Origin: Caldifarciminota bacterium
GTDB taxonomy: Bacteria; Hydrothermota; Tepidihabitantia; Tepidihabitantales; CAIPLT01
Assembly: GCA_903865935.1 (NCBI GenBank)
Contig: CAIPLT010000038.1
Span: 1-50,576, forward strand
Direction: 5' to 3'
Length of the DNA stretch: 50,576 nucleotides
Part shown: positions 32,732 to 40,660 of the stretch, piece by piece
How the letters are laid out: each line of letters opens with the position of its first letter
How positions within the stretch are numbered: the first letter of the stretch is position 1
Made by a program: the position numbers and the translations under genes
The notes under the pieces: model-generated
What the model was told of the DNA's origin: nothing
What the model saw: only the letters and a program-made list of their open reading frames with translations
The model's database searches: none

Positions 32732-34162
32732 ATGATTGCCGCAACGATGATTCCGATTTTGGGCGGTCTTCTAATTCCGCTTTTCCCAAAAGGGAGTGAA
32801 AAAGTCCGCAATATATACGCTGCGATTATTTCCTGCCTGCCGATTTTGTTCATAGTTCGGATGATACCAGGAGTTCTTGCAACACCATCTCAAGTCAGTA
32901 TCTGGGAATTGCCAATGTTTCGCAGTCTCAACCTGCTATTCTTGGGTGATGCGCTCTCAGTCTTTGTCGCATTTGCCTCGTCTCTGGTTGGTGCATTGGT
33001 TGTTATCTACTCGATTGACTATGTTCGGGATTATCCGAATCAGAAAGAGTTCTTTACTTTAGTCTTGATTTTCCAGGGCTCGATGATGGGACTCGTTTTT
33101 TCGGGTAATCTGATCATAATGTATGTATTCTGGGAGCTGACTGCAATCTGTTCCTGGCGGTTAATCGGTTTTCACCGGCACGAGACAAAACCGATATTAC
33201 ACGCGGATAAAGCCCTGCTGGTTACAGTATTTGGTTCAGCGTGCATGCTTCTGGGGTTTAAGTTTATCTTCCACGAGTTCGGGACAATGAGTGTTTTGGA
33301 ATTAAAAGGGCACGCGCTGCAAGCCTGGCCCTTATTTTTAGTTTTATTAGGTATGCTTGCCAAGTCAGCTCAATTTCCTCTGCAAACCTGGCTGCCTGAT
33401 GCAGGTGTTGCACCTTCACCAGTAACCGCATTGCTCCATGCAGCCGCGTTGGTAAAAATCGGCGTGTATGCTTTTGCCCGTATCTTTTTGGCAACATTTA
33501 TCATGCCCCGCTCGTCAATCGAGCTGATTATGATAATAACTGCATTGAGCGTATTTATCGCAGCCTGCTCGGCAACTTTAGAGAATGACATTAAGCGGGT
33601 TTTGGCATATTCAACCATTAGTCAGATTGCTTATATCTTTTTAGGTTTAGCAATCGGCACACCGCTTGCCGTGACCGGTGCACTCTTTTATATTTTAGCG
33701 CATGGCTTGGGTAAAGCCGGACTCTTTTTAGGCGCCGGAGTAGTTGAGCATTATACCCATGAAAAAGATATGCGGAAACTGGGCGGGATGAGAAAAGTGA
33801 TGCCGATTACTTCATTCGGCTTTTTCTTAAACGCATTATCCGTAATGGGCATACCGCCATTTGGCGGGTTCTTTGCCAAACTTTTAATTATTCTGGCTGC
33901 AATCCAGACCGGCAATTATTTTGTCGCAGGGTTGATTGTCGGAACCGCAATTCTGACTTTGATATATTTAATGCGTTTGTGGACCAAGGTATTTAACGGT
34001 CCGGTAACTCACCCTGGTACACCCGAGAAACGCAAGTTAATGCCGGTGATTGTAGTTATCTTTGCAGTGTTGTCCCTGCTTTCTTTTCTTGTGCTCCTGC
34101 ATCCGTTTAACTTAGTTGCCAAGGCGGTGGCGGTAACGCAAATTTTGGGAATAAACCGATAA
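32732..34162 (+). CDS. complex-I/Mrp-like antiporter subunit
   Basis: 476 aa, about fourteen membrane helices, close to NuoL/HyfB/MrpA-type core length. Key residues are retained: FWELTAICS (TM5 Glu), AKSAQFPLQTWLPDA (TM7 Lys; the usual His of FHTW is Gln), TALLHAAALVKIGVYA and LAHGLGKAGLFLGAG. It is 14 bp after the larger subunit and in the same operon. Together they may form a cation/proton antiporter or a part of a larger complex coded elsewhere. Confidence 0.88.
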   Translation: MIAATMIPILGGLLIPLFPKGSEKVRNIYAAIISCLPILFIVRMIPGVLATPSQVSIWELPMFRSLNLLFLGDALSVFVAFASSLVGALVVIYSIDYVRDYPNQKEFFTLVLIFQGSMMGLVFSGNLIIMYVFWELTAICSWRLIGFHRHETKPILHADKALLVTVFGSACMLLGFKFIFHEFGTMSVLELKGHALQAWPLFLVLLGMLAKSAQFPLQTWLPDAGVAPSPVTALLHAAALVKIGVYAFARIFLATFIMPRSSIELIMIITALSVFIAACSATLENDIKRVLAYSTISQIAYIFLGLAIGTPLAVTGALFYILAHGLGKAGLFLGAGVVEHYTHEKDMRKLGGMRKVMPITSFGFFLNALSVMGIPPFGGFFAKLLIILAAIQTGNYFVAGLIVGTAILTLIYLMRLWTKVFNGPVTHPGTPEKRKLMPVIVVIFAVLSLLSFLVLLHPFNLVAKAVAVTQILGINR

Positions 34163-34229
34163 GATTCATCAAGTCATAATAAAGATATTAAAACGATTTA
34201 GTTTATGTTAGTTATCATAGGAGGATTTT

Positions 34230-34910
34230 GTGAAATTGGTCAGAACAAACAGTTTGTCAGATACTCTGGATAATATCAACGAGGCATTTTTCTATAAACG
34301 ACCATTGACAAAATCAGAAAGAGAAGAAGCGGCAAAATGGATTGCAGGCCGCCGCGGAAAACAAGGTTCTTATGCCAGTATGTTTGCGCCGACTGAGCGG
34401 GATTTTCAACAAGGCGCAAAACTTTTTACCGGTGAGAAAGTGAGTTCATATGCTGCGATTGGTCATATTCTGGGCGAAGAAGCAAGTCGGGCTTTAATCC
34501 TTTTAAAATCTAAGGATACTGAAGTTCAAGGTGCTTTAAAGTGTGCATCTGACGGAATGATGAAAGCGCTTAACTCGGCAGGAACAGAAACGCGGGGATT
34601 TTATTGCTGCGGAATATGTTCGGCATCGCTTTTACGGCATCTCGCGGTCGACGGTCTGGACCACAGCGAAAAAAGACTCTTAAATGGCATTAATATATTA
34701 AAGTCATACAGAAAAGGCAATGGTGAGTGGGGACGGTTCCCGTTTTATTATACGCTACTAGCATTAAGTGAAATCGATTTAAAACCGGCAATTACTGAGA
34801 TGCGATACGCCGCGCCAATCTGTGAGCGATACATGAAAAGAGCTAAAACTAATAATAAATATATTGTTCGTCGGCGAGATTTGTGTGAAAGAATACTTAC
34901 AAAATGCTAA
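34230..34910 (+). CDS. hypothetical alpha-toroid-like protein
   Basis: 226 aa, helical, starting at GTG 34230 after GGAGG. The C-terminal half (FYCCGICSASLLRHLA, LKSYRKGNGEWGRFPFYYTLLALSEI) resembles helices of alpha/alpha toroid proteins (prenyltransferase- or squalene-cyclase-like), with a Cys pair, but no catalytic motif is visible. I cannot assign a role. It sits between the antiporter pair and a small lipoprotein, in the same direction. Confidence 0.55.
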   Translation: MKLVRTNSLSDTLDNINEAFFYKRPLTKSEREEAAKWIAGRRGKQGSYASMFAPTERDFQQGAKLFTGEKVSSYAAIGHILGEEASRALILLKSKDTEVQGALKCASDGMMKALNSAGTETRGFYCCGICSASLLRHLAVDGLDHSEKRLLNGINILKSYRKGNGEWGRFPFYYTLLALSEIDLKPAITEMRYAAPICERYMKRAKTNNKYIVRRRDLCERILTKC

Positions 34911-34946
34911 TTCCGTTTTAATTAAATTATTAGTTATAACTTGAAT

Positions 34947-35240
34947 ATGCGAAGATTGATTTTTATTCCGATATTATTCTTCTTAATCATTTTGTCGTGT
35001 TCTAAAGGAAATCTTGTTACCGGATTCGGGAAAATTGTTTATCTTGATTTCGAGGGCGGATTTTACGGAATCGAAGCAAGTAATGGAGAATGTTATGACC
35101 CAATTAATTTACCTCCAAATTATTATACAGATGGTTTACAAATCTATTTTCAAGGGGTAGTTAGAGATGACCCGGCAAGTTTTCATATGTGGGGAACTAT
35201 AATAGAATTAACCGAGATTAATACATTAGAAAAGGAGTAA
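34947..35240 (+). CDS. small lipoprotein, hypothetical
   Basis: 97-aa lipoprotein with a lipobox (IILSC). A TTG at 34941 is in frame, but ATG 34947 gives the normal MRRLIFIP start. The mature part is short and beta-rich (TGFGKIVYLDFEGGFYGI...), not recognised. It is followed after 1 bp by the FMN-binding protein gene, so they are co-translated. Confidence 0.6.
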   Translation: MRRLIFIPILFFLIILSCSKGNLVTGFGKIVYLDFEGGFYGIEASNGECYDPINLPPNYYTDGLQIYFQGVVRDDPASFHMWGTIIELTEINTLEKE

Positions 35241-35241
35241 A

Positions 35242-35652
35242 ATGATAAGGAAAATATTAATTGTAACTTTTATCGCAGTCGGCGTTTTTATTATCGTCGG
35301 TATTGCAATGATGATGAAAATGCGTCCGGTTTTACAGGAACAGAAGCAGGTGCGCAGAATGGAAATCAGCAATGTTGACCTTACCAAAGTCCTGGACGGC
35401 GTGTACCAGGGTGACTTTACTTATGGCGGGTTTACTTTTTTAGTTGAAGTTGGAGTAACAAATCATAAGATTGAAAATATCAAAATACTTAAGAATATGG
35501 AAACTTCACATGCCAAGCATGCCGAAGGGGTAATTGAACGTATCATCCAAAAACAATCGCCGAATGTCGATGCGATAACCGGTGCGACCACGACCAGCAA
35601 GGCATTAATGAAAGCGGTCGAGAACGCTTTGACAAAAGGACTTCAGAAATAA
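35242..35652 (+). CDS. FMN-binding domain protein (possible covalent flavinylation site)
   Basis: 136 aa with an N-terminal membrane helix (residues 4-25) and an FMN-binding domain. DAITGATTTSKALMKAVENAL (about residues 112-132) holds the site of the type GATxS, where the last Thr/Ser receives FMN covalently from an ApbE transferase in RnfG/NqrC-like domains. Such single-domain proteins act in extracytoplasmic electron transfer. No apbE gene is in the window. GGAG precedes ATG 35242. Confidence 0.85.
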   Translation: MIRKILIVTFIAVGVFIIVGIAMMMKMRPVLQEQKQVRRMEISNVDLTKVLDGVYQGDFTYGGFTFLVEVGVTNHKIENIKILKNMETSHAKHAEGVIERIIQKQSPNVDAITGATTTSKALMKAVENALTKGLQK

Positions 35653-35704
35653 TTTAACAGGACAAATGGCATTCCCGAAATAATCCTGTCAATGTAAATA
35701 TTAA

Positions 35705-36250
35705 ATGGAACTCGAACACGAATCAGACATAATCTTAAGGGCAGTCAAAGGCGATGAGCGCGCCTGTGAGGCATTGCTTAATTCCTACAAAGGCAGGATA
35801 TTCAGTTATGTTTATCGGACAATCAGGAATTACCATGATGCCGAAGACGTCACGCTCGACACTTTTGTCAAATGCTTTAAGTCTTTAAAGACCTTTGACA
35901 CTAAAAGACCTTTTGCAACCTGGCTATATACCATTGCCCACAATCTGACGATAGATTTCTTAAGAAAGAATAAAAAGCATTATGAACAGATTGACGAGCG
36001 ACCAATCGAAGAGATTGAAATTGCCGACGAAAAATCGAGCCGTCCTGCTCAGAATTATGATATTCAACAGAAACTGAACAAGGTAGAACAGGCGCTTGGA
36101 CAATTACCGCCAATCGACCGCGAAATTATCATATTATTCCACCGCGAAGAAAAATCCTATCAGGAAATCAGTGAGATATTAAATTTGCCAGAAACAACCA
36201 TAAAAACCCGTTTGCACCGGGCAAGATTAAGGCTAAGAGAGCTGATTTGA
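35705..36250 (+). CDS. RNA polymerase sigma factor, ECF type
   Basis: 181 aa with the sigma-70 region 2 block YVYRTIRNYHDAEDVTLDTFVKCFKSL and region 4 helix-turn-helix LPPIDREIIILFHREEKSYQEISEILNLPETTIKTRLHRAR. The region between is short and acidic, so it is a group 4 (ECF) factor. Usually a membrane anti-sigma gene follows; none is seen here. A hairpin terminator follows the stop at 36262. Confidence 0.88.
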   Translation: MELEHESDIILRAVKGDERACEALLNSYKGRIFSYVYRTIRNYHDAEDVTLDTFVKCFKSLKTFDTKRPFATWLYTIAHNLTIDFLRKNKKHYEQIDERPIEEIEIADEKSSRPAQNYDIQQKLNKVEQALGQLPPIDREIIILFHREEKSYQEISEILNLPETTIKTRLHRARLRLRELI

Positions 36251-36261
36251 CTGGATTGGAC

Positions 36262-36280
36262 GGGGTCTGTACCAGTCCCC
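36262..36280 (+). terminator. hairpin after the sigma factor gene
   Basis: GGGG-T-CTG-TAC-CAG-T-CCCC: a 4+3 bp stem with one T-T mismatch and a 3-base loop, then AAAATTTTGTTT. It follows the stop by 11 bp. A likely weak intrinsic terminator. Confidence 0.5.
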
Positions 36281-36303
36281 AAAATTTTGTTTCATGTGGA
36301 TAA

Positions 36304-36483
36304 TCTCCTAAAGAGACTAGAAAAAGGTTTTCCAAAATATTATCTAAACAGTTCTATCAATTAAGCCTTGAAGAACTCTCACTTAATATCTTTAATATAC
36401 GGGGTAAAATATACCATGATAATTATATTAAAATATATCGTGATTTAAGAAATGATAAATGGCTTAAAGAACTCCTTAAATAA
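36304..36483 (+). pseudogene. remnant of a hypothetical gene
   Basis: A frame-1 stretch of 59 codons, TAA at 36481, with coding-like helical sequence (LSLEELSLNIFNIRGK, RNDKWLKELLK) but no start codon; its frame is open back only to a stop at 36301. A second frame with FHVDNLLKRLEKGF lies just before it. It appears to be the end of a degraded gene, family unknown. The rest of this 420-bp intergenic region (to 36669) holds AT-rich sequence and nothing else that I can support. Confidence 0.35.
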
Positions 36484-36669
36484 CCTATTAAATACTCTTC
36501 TTTATAATTCCAGACCCAATGGGGTGCTACCCTCTGCCTTCAGGATTTTAGATGTTAAATATTAGATTTCAGTAAGTTATAACAAAAAATTAGTTATTTT
36601 CTTATTATACTGTCAGTATAAATTGTACATAACAAAAATATATCAAAGAATTCAGTTATTGGATTTAAA

Positions 36670-38061
36670 TCAAAGATTATGGCTAGGTAGTTGTTTTAAT
36701 TTTCCCCTTGCTAAAGAGGCGAAGATACCACCAAAGCAAAGAATGGAAAAGACAATAAATGCGATTTTGGTGCTTTTGAGAAAGAGCCCATAATTGGATG
36801 GTTCAATCTGGACTCTACCCATAATTATTGATATGATTAACATCGCAATACCCATACTGAACATCTGTCCGATTAACCGCATTGTTGCAAGCGTGCCAGA
36901 AGCAACTCCATAATACTCTTTATCAACCGAACTCATAATCGCATTCATATTCGGTGACGAAAATATCGCAAATCCCAACCCAAGAATTAATAAATCAATA
37001 ATAATATAGGATGTTGCAGTATTGGTTCTCAACGGAATTAATAGTAAAAGAGAAATAAAAGTTATTGCCATTCCAATCGAAGCGGTGATTCTTGCCTCAA
37101 TTTTATCAGAGAGTCTTCCGGCAAACGGCGAGAAGATTGACATCATAACCGGCTGGGCAATTAAAATAACCCCAGTTCGGCTCGGACTTAATCCCTTTAC
37201 ATTCTGTAAAAAAAGACTTAATAAAAATCCGACCGCAGCAGTAGCGCTGTAATTTATCGAAGCGGCAAGATTAGAAAACCCAAAACCAATATTGCTTTGA
37301 AATAACCTAACATTCATAATCGGGTTCGTGATTTTTAATTCCCATAAAATAAAGATGAAAATCGCGATGAGTGAAATTATCACAAGCCCGACTCCTAAGG
37401 TTTTCGGTAAAATCGTAAGCCCATAGATTAATAATAAAAGCCCGATACCATAAATTCCCGAACCAAGAAAATCAATCTTTTCCCGTTTGCATTCAGTCCA
37501 TTCGGTTTTCAGCATTATTAATGTTAATATTATTATAACCACACCTAATAATCCGTTAAATAAAAAGATACTGCGCCAGGTCAAATATTGAGTTAACAGA
37601 CCACCTAAAAATGGTCCGGAAGAAAGTCCTAAGTATGTTACTGCAACATTAATTCCCAAAACCTTCCCGCGCTCTCCAATCGGAAATACGGATGTTAATA
37701 TCGCAACTGATGTACCAAATATCATCGCACTGCCGAACCCCTGAACCACCCGAAACAGAATAAGTAAAAATGAAGTATTAGCCAGAGCGACTAATATCGA
37801 AGAGACCGTATATATTATCACGCCATACAAAAATACCTTTTTCCTGCCAAATATGTCCGCGATTTTACCAAAAGGAACTAAAAAGACCGCGGTTGCCAAT
37901 AAATACGAAGTCGCAACCCAGCCTAACAATATCGCATTCATTGAAAACTCTTTGCCGATTATTGGCAACGAAACATTGGTCGCAGACGACATAAAAGGAG
38001 TGAGAAACGAAGCTAATGATGTAATGACTAAGACGGAAATTTTATTTATCTTATCACTCAT
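36670..38061 (-). CDS. MFS transporter, DHA2 (14-helix) type
   Basis: 463 aa, about fourteen helices. GWVATSYLLATAVFLVPFGKIADIFGRKKVFLYG is the A/motif loop between helices 2 and 3, and VQGFGSAMIFGTSVAIL is the family's helix-4 motif. Such drug:H+ antiporters export toxic compounds; the substrate is unknown. It starts 4 bp after the rsmG stop on the same strand, the last gene of the porV-yhaM-rsmG operon. Confidence 0.9.
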   Translation of the reverse strand: MSDKINKISVLVITSLASFLTPFMSSATNVSLPIIGKEFSMNAILLGWVATSYLLATAVFLVPFGKIADIFGRKKVFLYGVIIYTVSSILVALANTSFLLILFRVVQGFGSAMIFGTSVAILTSVFPIGERGKVLGINVAVTYLGLSSGPFLGGLLTQYLTWRSIFLFNGLLGVVIIILTLIMLKTEWTECKREKIDFLGSGIYGIGLLLLIYGLTILPKTLGVGLVIISLIAIFIFILWELKITNPIMNVRLFQSNIGFGFSNLAASINYSATAAVGFLLSLFLQNVKGLSPSRTGVILIAQPVMMSIFSPFAGRLSDKIEARITASIGMAITFISLLLLIPLRTNTATSYIIIDLLILGLGFAIFSSPNMNAIMSSVDKEYYGVASGTLATMRLIGQMFSMGIAMLIISIIMGRVQIEPSNYGLFLKSTKIAFIVFSILCFGGIFASLARGKLKQLPSHNL

Positions 38062-38065
38062 TACA

Positions 38066-38710
38066 TCACTTTACGAATTTATAAATAACAAGTTTTCGGA
38101 GAATGTCTGTTATTGGCAATTTTATGTCTTTAATTGCTGTGAGTTCAAAGTTATATCTATTTGCAACATTATTTGCACTTTCAATTTCTTTTTCGACCCC
38201 TTGAATTTTATAAAAGATAATCTTGCCTTTGTTTGATAATAAATTTGATGCTATGGACAAGACATCGGGAATTTTGCCGAATAGCCTGACTAATATTACA
38301 TTAAATTTTATATCCTTAATAGTCTCCGCCCGCTGATTCAATACAATACTTTTTTTCAGTTCTAATTCTTTTATTGCTTCAGATAGAAAATACGCCTTCT
38401 TTTTTATTGATTCGATTAAATATAATGTTATATCGTTCCGGATAATTTTAATTGGTATGCCGGGTAACCCTGCGCCAGCCCCTAAATCACAAACGGTCGA
38501 GTTCAGTGGAATTTCCGGTATTGTTGATATCGAATCGATAAAATGATACGAAACTAATCTATCAATATCCTGTCGCGAGACGAGATTAACCCTTTGATTC
38601 CAACCTAATAATAGTTGATGAAAAATCTGGAAATCTTCTAATTTATCCGAAGATAATTTAACTCCGAATGTTTCTATCAAGTCAATCAGGATTTGCCAAT
38701 CAATTTTCAT
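38066..38710 (-). CDS. rsmG: 16S rRNA (guanine-527 N7) methyltransferase RsmG
   Basis: 214 aa. VCDLGAGAGLPGIPIKI is the SAM-binding motif I of RsmG, and NLVSRQDIDRLVSYHFIDSI is the conserved N-terminal block, which places it in this family and not among other methyltransferases. RsmG methylates G527 of 16S rRNA and its loss gives low-level streptomycin resistance. It is part of a minus-strand operon with the YhaM-like gene and is not near gidA. Confidence 0.92.
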   Translation of the reverse strand: MKIDWQILIDLIETFGVKLSSDKLEDFQIFHQLLLGWNQRVNLVSRQDIDRLVSYHFIDSISTIPEIPLNSTVCDLGAGAGLPGIPIKIIRNDITLYLIESIKKKAYFLSEAIKELELKKSIVLNQRAETIKDIKFNVILVRLFGKIPDVLSIASNLLSNKGKIIFYKIQGVEKEIESANNVANRYNFELTAIKDIKLPITDILRKLVIYKFVK

Positions 38711-38727
38711 TAAGAATTTTTTCTGCC

Positions 38728-39681
38728 TTATTCGGTGACAGGCGGTTTGATAAAAATTCTGGTTTCCAGAAACTGATGGTAATCACTCCATTTTACATCG
38801 CGGTTCTTATCAGTCTCATCGCGAAACATCATCATTCGCGCATCTAAATTGTCCAAATCGTGCACCATGAATGCTTCGGCAAACTTTGGGGTAATCGGCG
38901 AGCCATACTCACGCAGACCATGATGACTCAAAATAATATGTAATATCATTTCTTTTTTAGCGTTAGGGAAATCGGGAATTTTATTAATAACATTTTTAGC
39001 GATTTCATAACCGCGTACAATGTGTCCAATCAGATGTCCTTCATCAGTATGGTCAATAACTTTATCGTAAGTATAACTGGTAATTTTACCGATATCATGC
39101 AGGATTAATCCGGTTACGAGTAACGAATAGTCAATTTCCTCGTAAACATTCGGCACGGAACGTGAAAGCCTGAGCATAAACAAAGTGTGTTCTAAAAGAC
39201 CACCCAGATAACCGTGATGAATACCAGTAGAAGCCGGTGCAGACTTGAATTTATTAACAAACTCAGCATTGGAAAACAGATTATCCAAGAGTTTTCGATA
39301 ATCGCTATCCTTAACCATATCGAAATATCCAGCCAGTTCTTTGTACATATCTTCGATATTGAATCGACTAGTGGGGAGAAAATCTTTGCTGGATATTTCC
39401 TTATCCGAGACTTTGAAGATATGAGATACGGTAATCTGAGGGTCGCCCATATACTCGGTGACATCGCCTTCGACTTTAACAAAATTTCCCGGATTAGAAT
39501 CAGAAAACAGGTCATTGACATTATCCCAGATTTTTCCTTCAATCGAACCGGTTTTATCCGAAAGGTCCAAGACGAGAAACTTACCGCCGTCCCGTTTTTC
39601 AAGTTGCCGGCGCGAGCGGACATAGAAAACATCGTTGACTTTATTGCGAATCGCTAAATCTTTAACAAATTGTTTTTTCAT
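38728..39681 (-). CDS. HD-domain 3'-5' exonuclease, YhaM-like
   Basis: 317 aa: an N-terminal OB-fold (KFLVLDLSDKTGSIEGKIWDN, about residues 33-53) and an HD domain with HHGYLGGLLEHTLFM, LILHDIGKI and HIILSHHGLREYG. This order (OB, HD) is that of YhaM, a single-strand-specific RNA/DNA 3'-5' exonuclease. It follows the PorV-like gene by 10 bp and precedes rsmG by 17 bp. Confidence 0.88.
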   Translation of the reverse strand: MKKQFVKDLAIRNKVNDVFYVRSRRQLEKRDGGKFLVLDLSDKTGSIEGKIWDNVNDLFSDSNPGNFVKVEGDVTEYMGDPQITVSHIFKVSDKEISSKDFLPTSRFNIEDMYKELAGYFDMVKDSDYRKLLDNLFSNAEFVNKFKSAPASTGIHHGYLGGLLEHTLFMLRLSRSVPNVYEEIDYSLLVTGLILHDIGKITSYTYDKVIDHTDEGHLIGHIVRGYEIAKNVINKIPDFPNAKKEMILHIILSHHGLREYGSPITPKFAEAFMVHDLDNLDARMMMFRDETDKNRDVKWSDYHQFLETRIFIKPPVTE

Positions 39682-39691
39682 TAAGGAGATT

Positions 39692-40609
39692 TTACAAACC
39701 GAAGAAAACCGTGATATGATGGAGTCTTCCTAAATCACCCATCGGTGTAAAACTATAATCAACCTGATAGCGCGAATATTTTACACCCAAACCAAGCGAG
39801 AATCCGGACGTGATATCAGTTGTGCCGCCGGTTTTGTAATCTTTACCTAATGAGTTGTAGCCGCCGCGCAAAGCGACATATTTATTAACCCACGCTTCTA
39901 CCCCAAGGTTGAAAAGTATTGTGTTATCAATTGGCTTGTGAATATCAAGAGCTAAATTAACATTATTGCTGATGCTATAACCTAATCCGATTCCGATATC
40001 AACCGGCAGCCTGTCCCTCACCGCATCGAACGTTTTTACCTGATAACCCAAATTTCTGACAACTGCACCAATCGTTAAACCTTGAATATCGGGTTTGAAG
40101 CGAAGACCCAGGTCAGTTGCGACGCCAAGTCCCATAAAACTATCAATCGAGCCATAAATGACTTTTACGGCCATTCCCGCGTGCAGTTTCTCATTCATTA
40201 ACGCGACATTGCCGGCGGCGTCTAAGTCAAGATATGAAACCGAAAAGGTACCGAGTTCGCTGCCGTTAATATCAGTGCGTTTTATTACCCCGGAGTTAAG
40301 AAAAGAAACACCAATGCCGCCTGCCTTGAGAAATGAAAGCGGCGCTTGTTTTGTATAGCCGACACTGCCATAACTGATACCAGCCAAATAATTGAGATAA
40401 CTCATACCGAATGCCGGTCGGGCAACGCTCGCAGCCGGATTAAACCAGAAGCCAAAACCGGATAAACTTGTTGTATTTTCTAGTCCGATTGTTGCATTTG
40501 CCATTGCTGCTTCTTTTGCCGACGGAATAATCTTAAGGAAATTAAATCCTGTGGTTCCGGCATTAAGATTGGCATTAACTATTAATAATGAAAGAATTAA
40601 TGATAACAT
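39692..40609 (-). CDS. PorV/PorQ-type outer-membrane protein
   Basis: 305 aa with a signal peptide (MLSLILSLLIVNANLNAG, cleaved near residue 18) and a beta-barrel with the family start FLKIIPSAKEAAMANATIGL and the sequence FWFNPAAS near residue 54. PorV carries out steps of T9SS cargo release and attachment; the SBBP/T9SS protein at 12480 could be a client. Whether this is PorV, PorQ or another paralogue cannot be decided. It ends in GL with no C-terminal Phe. Probably leaderless. Confidence 0.87.
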   Translation of the reverse strand: MLSLILSLLIVNANLNAGTTGFNFLKIIPSAKEAAMANATIGLENTTSLSGFGFWFNPAASVARPAFGMSYLNYLAGISYGSVGYTKQAPLSFLKAGGIGVSFLNSGVIKRTDINGSELGTFSVSYLDLDAAGNVALMNEKLHAGMAVKVIYGSIDSFMGLGVATDLGLRFKPDIQGLTIGAVVRNLGYQVKTFDAVRDRLPVDIGIGLGYSISNNVNLALDIHKPIDNTILFNLGVEAWVNKYVALRGGYNSLGKDYKTGGTTDITSGFSLGLGVKYSRYQVDYSFTPMGDLGRLHHITVFFGL

Positions 40610-40617
40610 AGTATTTT

Positions 40618-40646
40618 AGTTTAATAACCTAATTATGTTCTGTCAA
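40618..40646 (-). promoter_or_regulatory. promoter of the porV-yhaM-rsmG operon (leaderless)
   Basis: TTGACA (40641-40646), 17-bp spacer, TAAACT (40618-40623, four of six consensus bases). Predicted start near 40611, two bases before ATG 40609. Confidence 0.45.
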
Positions 40647-40660
40647 TAGGTTTAAATCTT

